Source: Paenibacillus durus
Lineage (GTDB): Bacteria > Bacillota > Bacilli > Paenibacillales > Paenibacillaceae
DNA length: 64,000 nucleotides
Direction: 5' to 3'
Assembly (NCBI RefSeq): GCF_000756615.1
Contig: NZ_CP009288.1
Span: 1,798,001-1,862,000, forward strand
Shown: piece by piece, positions 17,181 through 26,310 of the stretch
How positions within the stretch are numbered: the stretch's first letter is position 1
Layout: the number at the start of each line of letters is the position of its first letter
The notes under the pieces: generated by a model
Database searches by the model: none
What the model was told of the DNA's origin: nothing
The model's input: only the letters and a program-made list of their open reading frames with translations
Position numbers and translations under genes: made by a program

Positions 17181-17231
17181 AGCCAGCAAGTCTCCAATAA
17201 CCCTAAGACTTGCTGGCTTCTTAACTTTTTT
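17181..17231. terminator. terminator of the M42 peptidase gene
   Basis: AGCCAGCAAGT (17181-17191) pairs with ACTTGCTGGCT (17208-17218). On the minus strand it is followed by TTTTGCTTTTC and on the plus strand by TCTTAACTTTTTT, so it can act in both directions. Confidence 0.75.
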
Positions 17232-17319
17232 AGGAAGGCGGCCGTACCGCAGATATTCACTTATGGGATAGCTTCAACCGTTAGATCGGCATGTGTCCCA
17301 GTGCTGCAAACCCGTGACC

Positions 17320-18393
17320 TTAGCTTCGCTCAATAATGGTCTGCAGCGTGGTATGATCAAGTCCTTCCACCAGCTTGATCAGCAGTTCTCTGGCCGCGTC
17401 GATATCGTCGGTATGGATCATGGATGTGGAAGTATGAATATACCGCGAGCAGATGCCGATTACGGCGGAAGGCACGCCGATTCCGCTTACGTGGACTTGG
17501 CCTGCGTCCGTGCCGCCCTGGGAGACAAAATACTGATATTTAATCCTGTGCGTATCCGCTGTATCCTGCACATATTCAAGCAGTCCGCGATGGGTGATCA
17601 TCGTCGGGTCGAAGATGCGCAGCAGCGCGCCATCGCCAAGCCGCCCGAATGCCTGCTTGTCCCCGGTCATATCCGAAGCGGCGCTTGCGTCAAGTCCGAA
17701 GAAAATATCCGGCTGAAGAAGGTTGGCTGATGTCTGGGCTCCCCGAAGCCCGACTTCTTCCTGCACGGTAGCGCCGGCAAAGATGGTGTTCGGCAGCTTT
17801 TTGCCGCTGAGCGCCTTGACCAGCTCAATGGCAAGCCCTACGCCGTATCGGTTGTCCCATGCTTTGGCCAATATTTTTTTCGGATTGGCAAGCGGGGTAA
17901 AGGGACAGACGGGAACGATTTGCTGGCCGAGAGCTGCGCCGAACTCCATCGCTTCTTCGCGGCTTTCCGCGCCGATATCAATGAACATCTTTTTGATGTC
18001 CCCGCCCTTGTTGCGCTCTTCCTGGCTGAGCAGATGGATCGGCGTACTGCCGACGACGCCCGTAATCGCTCCTTTTGGCGTAATAATTTGCAGCCGCTGG
18101 GAGTTAACCGCCGAAGGCAGCCAGCCGCCAAGCGGCTGAAAACGGATCATTCCGTTATCGGTTATTCCAGTAACCAAAAAGCCGACTTCATCAAAATGGC
18201 CGGCGACCATAATTTTCGGTCCGTTTACATCGCCGCGAAGCACACCGAACAGGCTGCCGAGACGGTCATGGACAAATTCATCGGTATACGGAGCCATGGC
18301 TTCTCTTACAAAATTACGCAGTTCACGTTCGAAACCGGGGGCGGAAGGGAATTCGGTAAGGGTTTTGAACATATCAAGTGTTTCCTGGTTCAT
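17320..18393 (-). CDS. M42 family metallo-aminopeptidase
   Basis: Cytosolic peptidase of 357 residues in the M42 group (glutamyl aminopeptidase / endoglucanase M-like, YsdC/FrvX relatives), which removes N-terminal residues from peptides using two metal ions. Visible metal and catalytic motifs are AGHFDEVGF, AWDNRYG, the Glu pair in VQEEVGLRGA, GLDASAASD and the late SRYIHTSTSMIH. AAAGGAGAG precedes the ATG on the minus strand. The gene stands alone, with a terminator at 17181-17231. Substrate preference is not readable. Confidence 0.9.
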   Translation of the reverse strand: MNQETLDMFKTLTEFPSAPGFERELRNFVREAMAPYTDEFVHDRLGSLFGVLRGDVNGPKIMVAGHFDEVGFLVTGITDNGMIRFQPLGGWLPSAVNSQRLQIITPKGAITGVVGSTPIHLLSQEERNKGGDIKKMFIDIGAESREEAMEFGAALGQQIVPVCPFTPLANPKKILAKAWDNRYGVGLAIELVKALSGKKLPNTIFAGATVQEEVGLRGAQTSANLLQPDIFFGLDASAASDMTGDKQAFGRLGDGALLRIFDPTMITHRGLLEYVQDTADTHRIKYQYFVSQGGTDAGQVHVSGIGVPSAVIGICSRYIHTSTSMIHTDDIDAARELLIKLVEGLDHTTLQTIIERS

Positions 18394-18617
18394 CTTGCCA
18401 TCTCTCCTTTACTACCGTCTAGTATGAACTTTCGCCACCTGGTTGTCTATTGGACCCGGGTCATAAAGGATCCCAGAACACTTCGCATACAGGCCATCTG
18501 GTCTTTAAAATATGCGTTTAGCGTAGTTCTTAAGTGTACACCCGGCGGTAAGGCGGGGAATATAATGCTGTGACGGGCGTTAGAAAGGCCGGAGCCCTGA
18601 AAAGGAGCGGGAATAGG

Positions 18618-18704
18618 ATGAATAAGTCTGAAGCGGAACGCGAAGCTATCCTTATTTTAGTGCTGTTTTTGCTGCTGGTCGCAGTGCTGCTGTATTTTTC
18701 CTGA
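18618..18704 (+). CDS. 28-residue single-pass membrane peptide
   Basis: A complete short frame: ATG at 18618 with AAAGGAG about ten bases upstream, 28 codons and TGA at 18702. The first nine residues (MNKSEAERE) are charged, then AILILVLFLLLVAVLLYFS forms one hydrophobic helix reaching the C-terminus. It lies 136 bases before spoVAC on the same strand. Such peptides are frequent among sporulation and membrane-associated small proteins (compare YjcZ-like size), but no family match is claimed. The ribosome site, clean helix and charge pattern make it more likely real than chance. Confidence 0.6.
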   Translation: MNKSEAEREAILILVLFLLLVAVLLYFS

Positions 18705-18840
18705 ATCTTAAATGTCATAAGGAAAAGCCGGACGGCGAACAATAAAGGAAAATCTTCTATGCGAAGCCGGTTAATTGTCATGACTGCGTATTTACGCAAG
18801 CGGACTAAAGTCTTCGCCAAACCTTTAGGAGGTGCCTTCA

Positions 18841-19341
18841 TTGCCGGCAAAAACCAAACGTTCGGGGGTCAAGCTGCAGCTTGATTCCCTGAATAACCAA
18901 GTTTACAAGCAGATGGCCAAAAAGCACGAGCCTTCCAGGCCCGTACTTAAAAACTGCTTTCGCGCTTTTCTATCAGGCGGCCTGATTTGCGTAATTGGAC
19001 AGGCCATACAGGAAGCGTTTATGGCTTACTTCAACATGAGTGCAAAGCAGGCGGCCAGCCCGACCGTCGCGGTGATGATCCTGCTGTCCGTCATACTCAC
19101 CTGCTTTGGCGTATATGACAAGCTGGCGCAGTGGTGCGGCGCCGGGACGGCCGTTCCCGTAACCGGCTTTGCCAACAGTATGTGCTCGGCTGCAATTGAA
19201 CATCGTGCCGAAGGGATTGTGCTGGGCGTGGGAGCCAATATGTTCAAGCTTGCGGGCTCGGTCATTGTCTTCGGTGTCGTGGCCGCCTTTATTATCGGCA
19301 TCGTCTACATCTTCCTTGGCCATGGGGGAGGACATTTATGA
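18841..19341 (+). CDS. spoVAC: stage V sporulation protein AC
   Basis: Membrane protein of about 166 residues, part of the SpoVA channel that moves dipicolinic acid and calcium into the forespore and out again at germination. The hydrophobic segments and motifs FLSGGLICVIGQAIQEAF and GAGTAVPVTGFANSM are characteristic. TTG at 18841 is the preferred start because AGGAGGTG (18827-18834) is seven bases before it; a GTG at 18832 lies inside the ribosome site. Its last bases overlap the spoVAD start. Sigma-G control is expected from the family, but I could not identify a convincing sigma-G promoter. Confidence 0.93.
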   Translation: MPAKTKRSGVKLQLDSLNNQVYKQMAKKHEPSRPVLKNCFRAFLSGGLICVIGQAIQEAFMAYFNMSAKQAASPTVAVMILLSVILTCFGVYDKLAQWCGAGTAVPVTGFANSMCSAAIEHRAEGIVLGVGANMFKLAGSVIVFGVVAAFIIGIVYIFLGHGGGHL

Positions 19342-20372
19342 AGCAGCTGGGCAAGCAGACGTGGCAGTTCACATCCCGGCCAGCCATCCTTGGCGCTTCT
19401 GCGGTAGTGGGACCGGAGGAAGGTGAGGGACCGCTCGCCTCGGATTTTGACTTCGTGTACGATACTCTGAAGATGAACGAGAAGACCTGGGAGAAAGCGG
19501 AGCGCCGGCTGTTTGAAAAGTCGATCCGTCTGGCCTTGATCAATGCGGGAATTAAGCAGGAGGACTTGGGCTTTTTCGTGGGCGGCGATCTGATGAACCA
19601 GATTATCAGCGCTTCTTTCGCGGCCAAAAAGCTCGGCACTCCTTATCTCGGCGTATTCGGCGCCTGCTCCACCTCCATGGAAAGCTTGGCGGTCGCATCC
19701 ATGATCGTGGATTCCGGAGGAGCGAAATATGTGCTGGCCGGAACCGCGAGCCATAACTGTACAGTAGAGAAGCAATTCCGCTATCCCACCGAATACGGCT
19801 CGCAAAAACCGCCGACGGCGCAGTATACCGTTACGGGCTCCGGCTGCGCGGTTATTACCCGGAACGACGGAACCCAGACCGGTCCGTTTGTCACTGCCGC
19901 AACCATTGGCAAAGTTATGGATTTTGATATTAAAGACCCTTTTAACATGGGCTCTGCCATGGCTCCCGCCGCAGCGGATACGATCACGGCGCATTTTCGC
20001 GATACGGGGTTGTCTCCGGGTTATTACGATTTGATCGTGACCGGCGATCTTGCCTCAGTCGGATTGCCCATAACAAAGGAACTGCTTGCTAAAGAAGGCA
20101 TTCCGATGGAACAGACCGAATTCACCGACTGCGGCCTGCTGATTTACGACCGGGAAAGACAGAAATATGTCATCGCGGGAGGCAGCGGGTGCGGTTGTTC
20201 GGCGACCGTCACCTATGGGCATATCTTGAAACGGATGAAACAAGGACAGCTGAAGCGCGTTCTCGTCGTTGCCACGGGAGCGCTGCTCTCGCCGCTGACG
20301 TATCAGCAGAGTGAGAGTATTCCCTGTATTGCGCACGCGGTTGCGCTGGAGAGCGGAGGTGAGCAAGCATGA
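19338..20372 (+). CDS. spoVAD: stage V sporulation protein AD
   Basis: 344-residue thiolase-fold protein that binds dipicolinic acid on the SpoVA channel complex in the spore inner membrane. Features include GASAVVGPEEGEGPLASDFD near the start, FGACSTSMESL at the thiolase active-site position, and GSGCGCSATVTYGH. It has no signal peptide; the protein is peripheral. It overlaps spoVAC by four bases (ATGA) and spoVAEb by four bases, so the three genes should be translated together. Confidence 0.95.
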   Translation: MKQLGKQTWQFTSRPAILGASAVVGPEEGEGPLASDFDFVYDTLKMNEKTWEKAERRLFEKSIRLALINAGIKQEDLGFFVGGDLMNQIISASFAAKKLGTPYLGVFGACSTSMESLAVASMIVDSGGAKYVLAGTASHNCTVEKQFRYPTEYGSQKPPTAQYTVTGSGCAVITRNDGTQTGPFVTAATIGKVMDFDIKDPFNMGSAMAPAAADTITAHFRDTGLSPGYYDLIVTGDLASVGLPITKELLAKEGIPMEQTEFTDCGLLIYDRERQKYVIAGGSGCGCSATVTYGHILKRMKQGQLKRVLVVATGALLSPLTYQQSESIPCIAHAVALESGGEQA

Positions 20373-20719
20373 TTTTTGTGTGGGCGTTTCTGGTCGGAGG
20401 TCTGATCTGTGTAATCGGCCAGCTGATGTTGGATGTGATCAAACTGACTCCGGCGCATACGATGAGCACGCTCGTGGTCGCCGGGGCGATCGCGGATGCG
20501 GTCGGAATATACGATCCGCTCGTCAAGTTCGCCGGCGCGGGCGCATCCATACCGATTACGAGCTTCGGCAACTCGCTGGTCCACGGCGCGCTGATCGAGC
20601 TGGAGCAGGTCGGCTGGATTGGTGTAGTTACAGGTATCTTCAACATTACGAGCGCCGGGATATCATCGGCGATCGTATTTTCTTTCCTGGCTGCGCTGGT
20701 TGTGCGGCCCAAGGGCTGA
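20369..20719 (+). CDS. spoVAE: stage V sporulation protein AE (SpoVAEb)
   Basis: 116-residue membrane protein with about three to four helices, similar in pattern to SpoVAC (FLVGGLICVIGQLMLDVIKL and GAGASIPITSFGNSLVHGAL). It is the third core part of the SpoVA dipicolinic acid channel. Only the AC-AD-AEb set is present here; SpoVAA, AB and AF are not in the window, as in the reduced operons of other spore formers. A terminator follows at 20730-20764. Confidence 0.93.
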   Translation: MIFVWAFLVGGLICVIGQLMLDVIKLTPAHTMSTLVVAGAIADAVGIYDPLVKFAGAGASIPITSFGNSLVHGALIELEQVGWIGVVTGIFNITSAGISSAIVFSFLAALVVRPKG

Positions 20720-20729
20720 ATGCTTGCCA

Positions 20730-20764
20730 AGAACCCGACGGACATGGCTCCGGCGGGTTCTTTT
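20730..20764 (+). terminator. terminator of the spoVA operon
   Basis: AGAACCCG (20730-20737) pairs with CGGGTTCT (20754-20761), followed by TTT, 11 bases after the spoVAEb stop. Confidence 0.75.
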
Positions 20765-20850
20765 GCGAAAAAGGAAAGTATCACTGTATCGCTGGAAGAT
20801 AGGCCCCTTGGAGAACGGCGCGGCCATTTCTTCTTAGCCTATTTGCCTCG

Positions 20851-21543
20851 TTAGCGGCCCCGCCGAAGCTTGCTTTTGATCCGCATCGCTTTGTTCAGGT
20901 GAACGAAGTTATGCCGCGTCGCGGGCATAAGCATCAAGCCGCCTATCGTTTTTCCGCTCCAGTAGTCGGTCAGCCAGCTTGCTTTTTCCGTAACCGCCCC
21001 TTGATCCCGGACAGCCTTGATCCTACCCGCATCCACTTTCTGCCTGAATTGTCCCGGCGCAAGAGTTGCTATAATTTCATTTGTCCTCCGCCCGACAGCC
21101 CGCCGATAAGCAAGCAGACCCTCGATCCCGATTTCCGCGCTGAGCTCCGCCATTTCTTCCTCGGTCATCTCGTTGCCGGAATGGTGGAACCGGATATTCA
21201 GTCCCTGAGGCATTCCGTCTGTATCCAGAACCTGCCCCGTACCGGCTACCAGCATGTTCATAGTGATGTCTTCTATTCTGGCGCTGTGCCATAAATGCCA
21301 AACGATGGAATTCCGCGTATCGGGAGACCGCACCGGATAGCATCGCAGCGTATCCTCCCGGATGTCTTTCAGAAGCAGATCCTCATAACTCAAGCTTGCG
21401 TTTCCCTCTTCGCCATCCGCATACAACAGAGCACGCTGCCGCAGCAGCAAAGAGACGGCCTCCTTATGTTCACTCGGTATGAGAATCATGGCTGTCAGCT
21501 GTTTGTGATCTTCATTCCACACCTTCCGCTGTTCTGCGTTCAT
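20851..21543 (-). CDS. DinB-like superfamily protein
   Basis: 230 residues with the helical-bundle pattern of DinB-like proteins: an early region around IVWHLWHSARIEDITMNML (about residues 80-100) and a late LMPATRHNFVHLNKAMRIKSKL, giving the spaced histidines that usually hold a metal. It lacks a signal peptide and has no operon partners; its start faces the MoxR operon start across 244 bases. Function is not known. It is unrelated in detail to the shorter DinB-like protein at 7138-7671. Confidence 0.7.
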   Translation of the reverse strand: MNAEQRKVWNEDHKQLTAMILIPSEHKEAVSLLLRQRALLYADGEEGNASLSYEDLLLKDIREDTLRCYPVRSPDTRNSIVWHLWHSARIEDITMNMLVAGTGQVLDTDGMPQGLNIRFHHSGNEMTEEEMAELSAEIGIEGLLAYRRAVGRRTNEIIATLAPGQFRQKVDAGRIKAVRDQGAVTEKASWLTDYWSGKTIGGLMLMPATRHNFVHLNKAMRIKSKLRRGR

Positions 21544-21787
21544 CCTGTCCCTCCCAAAGTTTGAGGAAATTTTGTCAATGTAATGATTCTTTCAATATTA
21601 TGGAAATCCTGCTGTGCAGGAAGGAATATTGACGGCTCCATCAAGATTATTTACAGATAAAACGGACAATCCGTATCTATGTACTCGTCTTAACCGCTTT
21701 CAAAATCGCCCGAATGTACTTTGTCCCTCCTAATCATGTAAAATAGTAAGTATACTGTTTATTCTGACTTAGGAGGTTTTACTGTAT

Positions 21788-22744
21788 ATGCCCGTACTCC
21801 ACGAATCGATGCAAATCGTAAATGCTGTCCGCGCCAATTTAGAATCTTGCATTCTCGGAAAAACGTTTGAAATAGAGCTGCTGCTGACTGCATTGCTTGC
21901 AGGCGGCCATGTCCTGATCGAGGATGTCCCGGGAACGGGCAAGACCCAACTGATCCGCGCGCTGGCCAGATCCATCTCCGGAGACTACCGCCGGATTCAG
22001 TGCAATCCGGACATTCTCCCGAGCGATATTACGGGTGTATCGGTGTATCATCCCCGGGATGAGATGTTCCACTTCCGTCCGGGACCGGTAATGACGAATA
22101 TCCTGCTTGCCGACGAAATCAACAGAGCTACGACCAAGACGCAGTCCGCGCTGCTGGAGGTCATGGAGGAGCGCAACGTAACGGTGGACGGGGAGACCTA
22201 TGCGCTTCCGCATCCGTTCATGCTGTGCGCCACGCAGAATCCGATTGACTTTGAAGGCACGTACACGCTGCCCGAAGCGCAGCTCGACCGCTTCATGCTG
22301 CGAATCAGCCTTGGTTATCCCGATGCGGCTACGGAAAGAAATCTGCTCCTGACCCATCAGGAAGGCCAACCGGTTAATAAGCTTCAGCCGGTGACCGGAA
22401 TGGAAAGAATAGCATCGATTCAAGAGGAAATCCGCGAGGTGTATATCAGCGAGCCGGTTCTGGGCTATCTGCTCGATATTGTCCGCGGCACCAGGGAGCA
22501 TCCGCTGGTCCTCCTCGGCGCCAGCCCCCGTGCAGCACTGTCTTATATGATGGCATGCAAGGCCTTCGCCTTTATGAAGGAGCGTGATTATGTGCTGCCG
22601 GATGATGTGAAGTCGCTGGCTCCATACACGCTCGGCCACCGCCTCCTGCTGCGTCCCGAATCCCGCCTGGACAACGTCAGCCCGGATACACTGCTGAATA
22701 ATCTTCTGCAGAGTATCCAGGTGCCCGTGACAATGAGGCAATAA
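21788..22744 (+). CDS. MoxR-family AAA+ ATPase
   Basis: 318-residue AAA+ ATPase of the MoxR group, thought to act as a chaperone or maturation factor with DUF58 proteins. Walker A is EDVPGTGKTQL (GTGK at about 49-52) and Walker B is LLADEINRA (Asp109-Glu110), followed by the sensor region CATQNPIDFEGTYTLPEAQLDRF. AGGAGG lies before the ATG. It is followed within two bases by the DUF58 gene and then a transglutaminase gene, an arrangement conserved in many bacteria. Confidence 0.93.
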   Translation: MPVLHESMQIVNAVRANLESCILGKTFEIELLLTALLAGGHVLIEDVPGTGKTQLIRALARSISGDYRRIQCNPDILPSDITGVSVYHPRDEMFHFRPGPVMTNILLADEINRATTKTQSALLEVMEERNVTVDGETYALPHPFMLCATQNPIDFEGTYTLPEAQLDRFMLRISLGYPDAATERNLLLTHQEGQPVNKLQPVTGMERIASIQEEIREVYISEPVLGYLLDIVRGTREHPLVLLGASPRAALSYMMACKAFAFMKERDYVLPDDVKSLAPYTLGHRLLLRPESRLDNVSPDTLLNNLLQSIQVPVTMRQ

Positions 22745-22745
22745 A

Positions 22746-23990
22746 ATGAGACGCTATTTGTCCGCAGCCGCCGTGAGGCTGCCGGCCAAGCTGGCCGGAA
22801 TTGCCGCGGTCTGGTGTGTTACCCTGCTGTATGTGCTGTTTCAAGGCGGCAAAACGTCGTTCATGCTGTTCACTATGGTGTCAGTCCTGATGGTATATCT
22901 GCTTGCCGGCGGATTTTCCGGAGTACGCAAAGCCCGGGGAGCCCGCACCCTTTTCACCGACGGAGAAAAGTCCGATTTGCTGTATGCGGGAGGCCATCTG
23001 CGCGTCAAGCTCGAAATTGCGCTCCCCGGCCTTCTGCCGATTCCTTTTGTTGTTGTCCGTGAAATGCTCAAAAGGCATAATGGAGAGTCCTGGATTTTTG
23101 AGGAAAGCCTTGTTCCGAACTTTAAAGGACAGGGTGAACTCAGATTTCAGACGCCGCCGCTGGAACGGGGCCGCTATTCTTTTTCCGAGACGGGGATTTC
23201 CAGCGAGGATATTTTTGGGCTGGTTGAGCACAAAGGGAGCTTTCTCGCGCAGGGACAATTCCGGGTGCTGCCACGTGTCGTGCACATCCCCAGATGGGTG
23301 CTGTACGAACGGAATTCGCGGCTTTCCGGGCCCCAGGTTTCGCTGGCTCAGTCACGTCGGGAGACGACGCAGATCAACGGCGTCCGCGATTACGTGTACG
23401 GCGACCGCTTAAGCCGCATTCACTGGAATGCGACGGCCAAGACCGGGGCATGGAAATCCAAGGAATTCGAGCATGAATCGCTGCCCAAAACAATGCTTAT
23501 TCTCGACGGAACCGCCTCGGCTTACGCCTCTTCCGCGCAGTTCGAACTTGCGGTCTCGGCAGCAGCCTCCCTGCTTGGGTATGGCGTACGGGAACGGATA
23601 GGCATCGGACTGTGCTGTCTCGACAAAAATACTAAAGTATTCGCCCCTGCGGAGAGCACTGCGGAGCGGCAGAAGATGGTTCAATATCTGATCGACATCA
23701 ACGGGGAGGGCAGAGGACCGCTTGTTCCCCGGCTGGAAAAGGGATACCGCATGTTTCCGAGAGGAGCCTACTTCGTGCTGATCAGCCCGCAGAAGGACGG
23801 TAATGTGCTGCAGACACTGCAGTGGGCTGAGAGCAGAGGGATGACTCCTTGCCACATCCACATACAGAACCCTGCGGGTTCGCAGCGCGGCGACGAATGG
23901 TACAGCGAGCTTGAGTCCCGCGGGATCATGGGGCATAGGGTAAGCTCGCTTCGTGAACTGCCCGCAGCGCTTGGGGGGGATGGACGATGA
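22746..23990 (+). CDS. DUF58 domain membrane protein
   Basis: 414 residues. Two hydrophobic segments at about residues 15-55 anchor the protein. The conserved DUF58 block appears as DYVYGDRLSRIHWNATAKTG and then the von Willebrand-like strand TMLILDG. These proteins work with MoxR ATPases and membrane transglutaminases; the biochemical role is unresolved. The gene starts two bases after the MoxR stop, and its end overlaps the transglutaminase start by four bases. Confidence 0.9.
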   Translation: MRRYLSAAAVRLPAKLAGIAAVWCVTLLYVLFQGGKTSFMLFTMVSVLMVYLLAGGFSGVRKARGARTLFTDGEKSDLLYAGGHLRVKLEIALPGLLPIPFVVVREMLKRHNGESWIFEESLVPNFKGQGELRFQTPPLERGRYSFSETGISSEDIFGLVEHKGSFLAQGQFRVLPRVVHIPRWVLYERNSRLSGPQVSLAQSRRETTQINGVRDYVYGDRLSRIHWNATAKTGAWKSKEFEHESLPKTMLILDGTASAYASSAQFELAVSAAASLLGYGVRERIGIGLCCLDKNTKVFAPAESTAERQKMVQYLIDINGEGRGPLVPRLEKGYRMFPRGAYFVLISPQKDGNVLQTLQWAESRGMTPCHIHIQNPAGSQRGDEWYSELESRGIMGHRVSSLRELPAALGGDGR

Positions 23991-26218
23991 GGAACTGGTG
24001 GAACCTAATGAAATCGTCCTGGCACCGGTCTTTCGGTCTGCTGTGGATGATCATCATAGCTTTGCAGTGGCTTTCTTTCACCGAGCCGATCTGGCTGCAG
24101 CAGACGAGCACTGCGGTGTTGATCACGCTGGCGGCCGTGGCAGTTATTGAAATTTTGCTGCCGATTTCCATCCTGTACCGCATCATGATCGAAGCGGCCG
24201 CGGTTTTGTACATCGTATACCGGACCATTCAATATTACGGACTTTATATCCCATATCCTGCGGCGCCGCTTGACGAACGGCTGACCGATGCTTTATCGCA
24301 GATGACGCCATATCTCTGGTTCGCTCTCGGAGGCTGGGCGATTATGCTGTCGGCCTCCTTGCTGGTAACGACCAAGAGCCGTATTTTGCTGTTTATCGGC
24401 ATGAATATCGCGGCATTCGCGGCGCTGGATTCCTTCACGCCCTCGGTGCTGTGGCAGGAAGTCGCCTGGACGGTGTTCGCCGGGCTGGGCTGGCTGGTGA
24501 GCAATCATTTAAAGAGCTTTCAGCTGCGCTATCCCCGGGGCTGGAAATATCTAATTGATTATCCGCTCAAAATATCAGTAAATATCGCCGTTATTTTTGC
24601 GCTGGTCATTCTTACCGGCGTGAATGCGCCGTCGGTCAAACCCACGTTGACCGATCCATATACGGCCTGGAGGGAGTGGAACGGCAGCGGCGCGCCGCAA
24701 ACGAATAGAGCCGACAATACGGAAACGGAATCAAGCGGCACAGGCTCGTCAGGAACGGCTTCCGGGTACAGCCTCAATGATGCCAATCTCGGAGGAGGCT
24801 TCTCTTTTGATTACTCCCCGGTGATGTCGGTCACCTCGTCTTCGCGCATCTATATGCGCGGGGAGACGAGAAACATATACTCCGGCACGGGATGGAGCGA
24901 TAACCTCCGCAATAAACAAGGCAGCCTGGAGCCGGCGGAGGCGGGGAAGGCGCTGGAGAACGACTATACGCCGTCTACTCCAACTCAGGAGCTGCAGTAT
25001 ACCGTCCGTATGCTCAGCAACAACCGGTATCCGGTGCTGTTCGGCGCTTATTCGATTTCCAGAATCGATTCTATTAATGGTGAAACAGAAGCCGGCGGGT
25101 TGTCATGGCGCAGCCGGGACGGCGAATTGTTGATTAACGGCGCCGATTCCGCTCCTTACCCGAAGACATATGAGCTGACTTCCGAGCTGCCCGTCGTTCC
25201 GGTTCAGGAACTGAGCGCAAAGACATTCTCCGACCTGTATGGCGGAAAGAATATCCCGAACCCGTTCCTGCAGCTTCCGAATAATTTTCCTGAAAGAGTG
25301 CGGAATCTGGCCCGTGAAATTACGGCTCAGGCGCAGACGCCGTATGAAAAGACGATGCTTCTGCAACAATATTTACAACAGACGTTTCCGTACACAAATG
25401 ATCCCGACTTGTCCCTCAAAAAAAGCAGGGATTTTGTGGAAGGCTTTCTGTTTGAGATTAAAGAGGGCTACTGTGATTATTATTCCACGGCTCTTGTGAC
25501 CATGGCCCGTTCGCTGAATATTCCGGCCCGTTGGGTCAAAGGCTACGCTCCGGGTGAACAGGCCCAGCTTCCCGACAGCCTTGCCCTGCGGCAGGGAGAG
25601 GCCGTGAACAATAACTATACGATCACTAACGCCGATGCCCATTCCTGGGCCGAGGTATACTTCGGGGATTACGGCTGGATTCCAGTAGAGGCGACGCCCG
25701 GCTTCGATACCCCGCTGCTGACGCAAAGCGAGTCCGACCCTCAGCCCGAAGCATCCGAAGCTCCGAACGAAGTTACGCAGGACGAAGAACAGACTGCAGG
25801 TGAGGGTTCCGAAGAAAGCGGCTTGTCCGTGGGAACATGGGTCGTTGCAGCAGCGGCTGCTATTGCAGCCGGTTGGGCAGCATTCCTGCTGTGGCAGCGC
25901 CGGTCCGACCTTCGCTATCTGCTGCAGAGAATCCGCAGCGGACGACCATTGTCTTCCGCCGAGAAGATTGTGGCCGAGACGGAGCGCTGGGTAGCGTTCA
26001 TGCGCCGGAAAGGCTTCTCCAGAGACAAGCATGAGACGCTTAGGGAATCGGTTTCCCGGTGGAAAGGCGAGCGTCCGGGAGCATCGGAAAGTCTATCGGC
26101 GCTGCTCGGCTGGTTCGAGAAGGCGAAATACAGCCCTGAAGTAATTGAAGACAAAGACTGGCAAGCCGTGTATACTGAAGCTTTGCGGCTGCGCAAGAGT
26201 GTGAAGCTGACGAAATGA
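23987..26218 (+). CDS. membrane transglutaminase-like protein (TgpA type)
   Basis: 743 residues: an N-terminal block of about five or six membrane helices (to about residue 215), a large extracellular region with a papain-like transglutaminase core, another helix near 620-640 and a cytosolic tail with DUF4129-like character. The catalytic pair is Cys496 (KEGYCDYYSTA) and His552 (DAHSWAEVYF), with Glu in PVEATPGF as third residue. Related TgpA/YebA proteins are thought to crosslink or process cell-surface proteins. It is the last gene of the MoxR-DUF58-transglutaminase operon. Confidence 0.9.
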   Translation: MRNWWNLMKSSWHRSFGLLWMIIIALQWLSFTEPIWLQQTSTAVLITLAAVAVIEILLPISILYRIMIEAAAVLYIVYRTIQYYGLYIPYPAAPLDERLTDALSQMTPYLWFALGGWAIMLSASLLVTTKSRILLFIGMNIAAFAALDSFTPSVLWQEVAWTVFAGLGWLVSNHLKSFQLRYPRGWKYLIDYPLKISVNIAVIFALVILTGVNAPSVKPTLTDPYTAWREWNGSGAPQTNRADNTETESSGTGSSGTASGYSLNDANLGGGFSFDYSPVMSVTSSSRIYMRGETRNIYSGTGWSDNLRNKQGSLEPAEAGKALENDYTPSTPTQELQYTVRMLSNNRYPVLFGAYSISRIDSINGETEAGGLSWRSRDGELLINGADSAPYPKTYELTSELPVVPVQELSAKTFSDLYGGKNIPNPFLQLPNNFPERVRNLAREITAQAQTPYEKTMLLQQYLQQTFPYTNDPDLSLKKSRDFVEGFLFEIKEGYCDYYSTALVTMARSLNIPARWVKGYAPGEQAQLPDSLALRQGEAVNNNYTITNADAHSWAEVYFGDYGWIPVEATPGFDTPLLTQSESDPQPEASEAPNEVTQDEEQTAGEGSEESGLSVGTWVVAAAAAIAAGWAAFLLWQRRSDLRYLLQRIRSGRPLSSAEKIVAETERWVAFMRRKGFSRDKHETLRESVSRWKGERPGASESLSALLGWFEKAKYSPEVIEDKDWQAVYTEALRLRKSVKLTK

Positions 26219-26310
26219 ACGGCGGATAACCGGCGATTTCTCTATCTAACAATCATTTCCGAAGAGTTAAGATTATGATATAGTTTGTCGTATGAAATCG
26301 AGGTGAACGT

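Noticed and set aside
16910..17260. 116-codon minus frame downstream of mtlD
   Set aside because: It translates degenerate intergenic repeats and a terminator; residue pattern is not protein-like.
18394..18840. Sigma-G promoter for spoVA
   Set aside because: I looked for GCATA/TGAATA followed by a CATNNTA-type -10 at 17-18 bases and found only partial matches.
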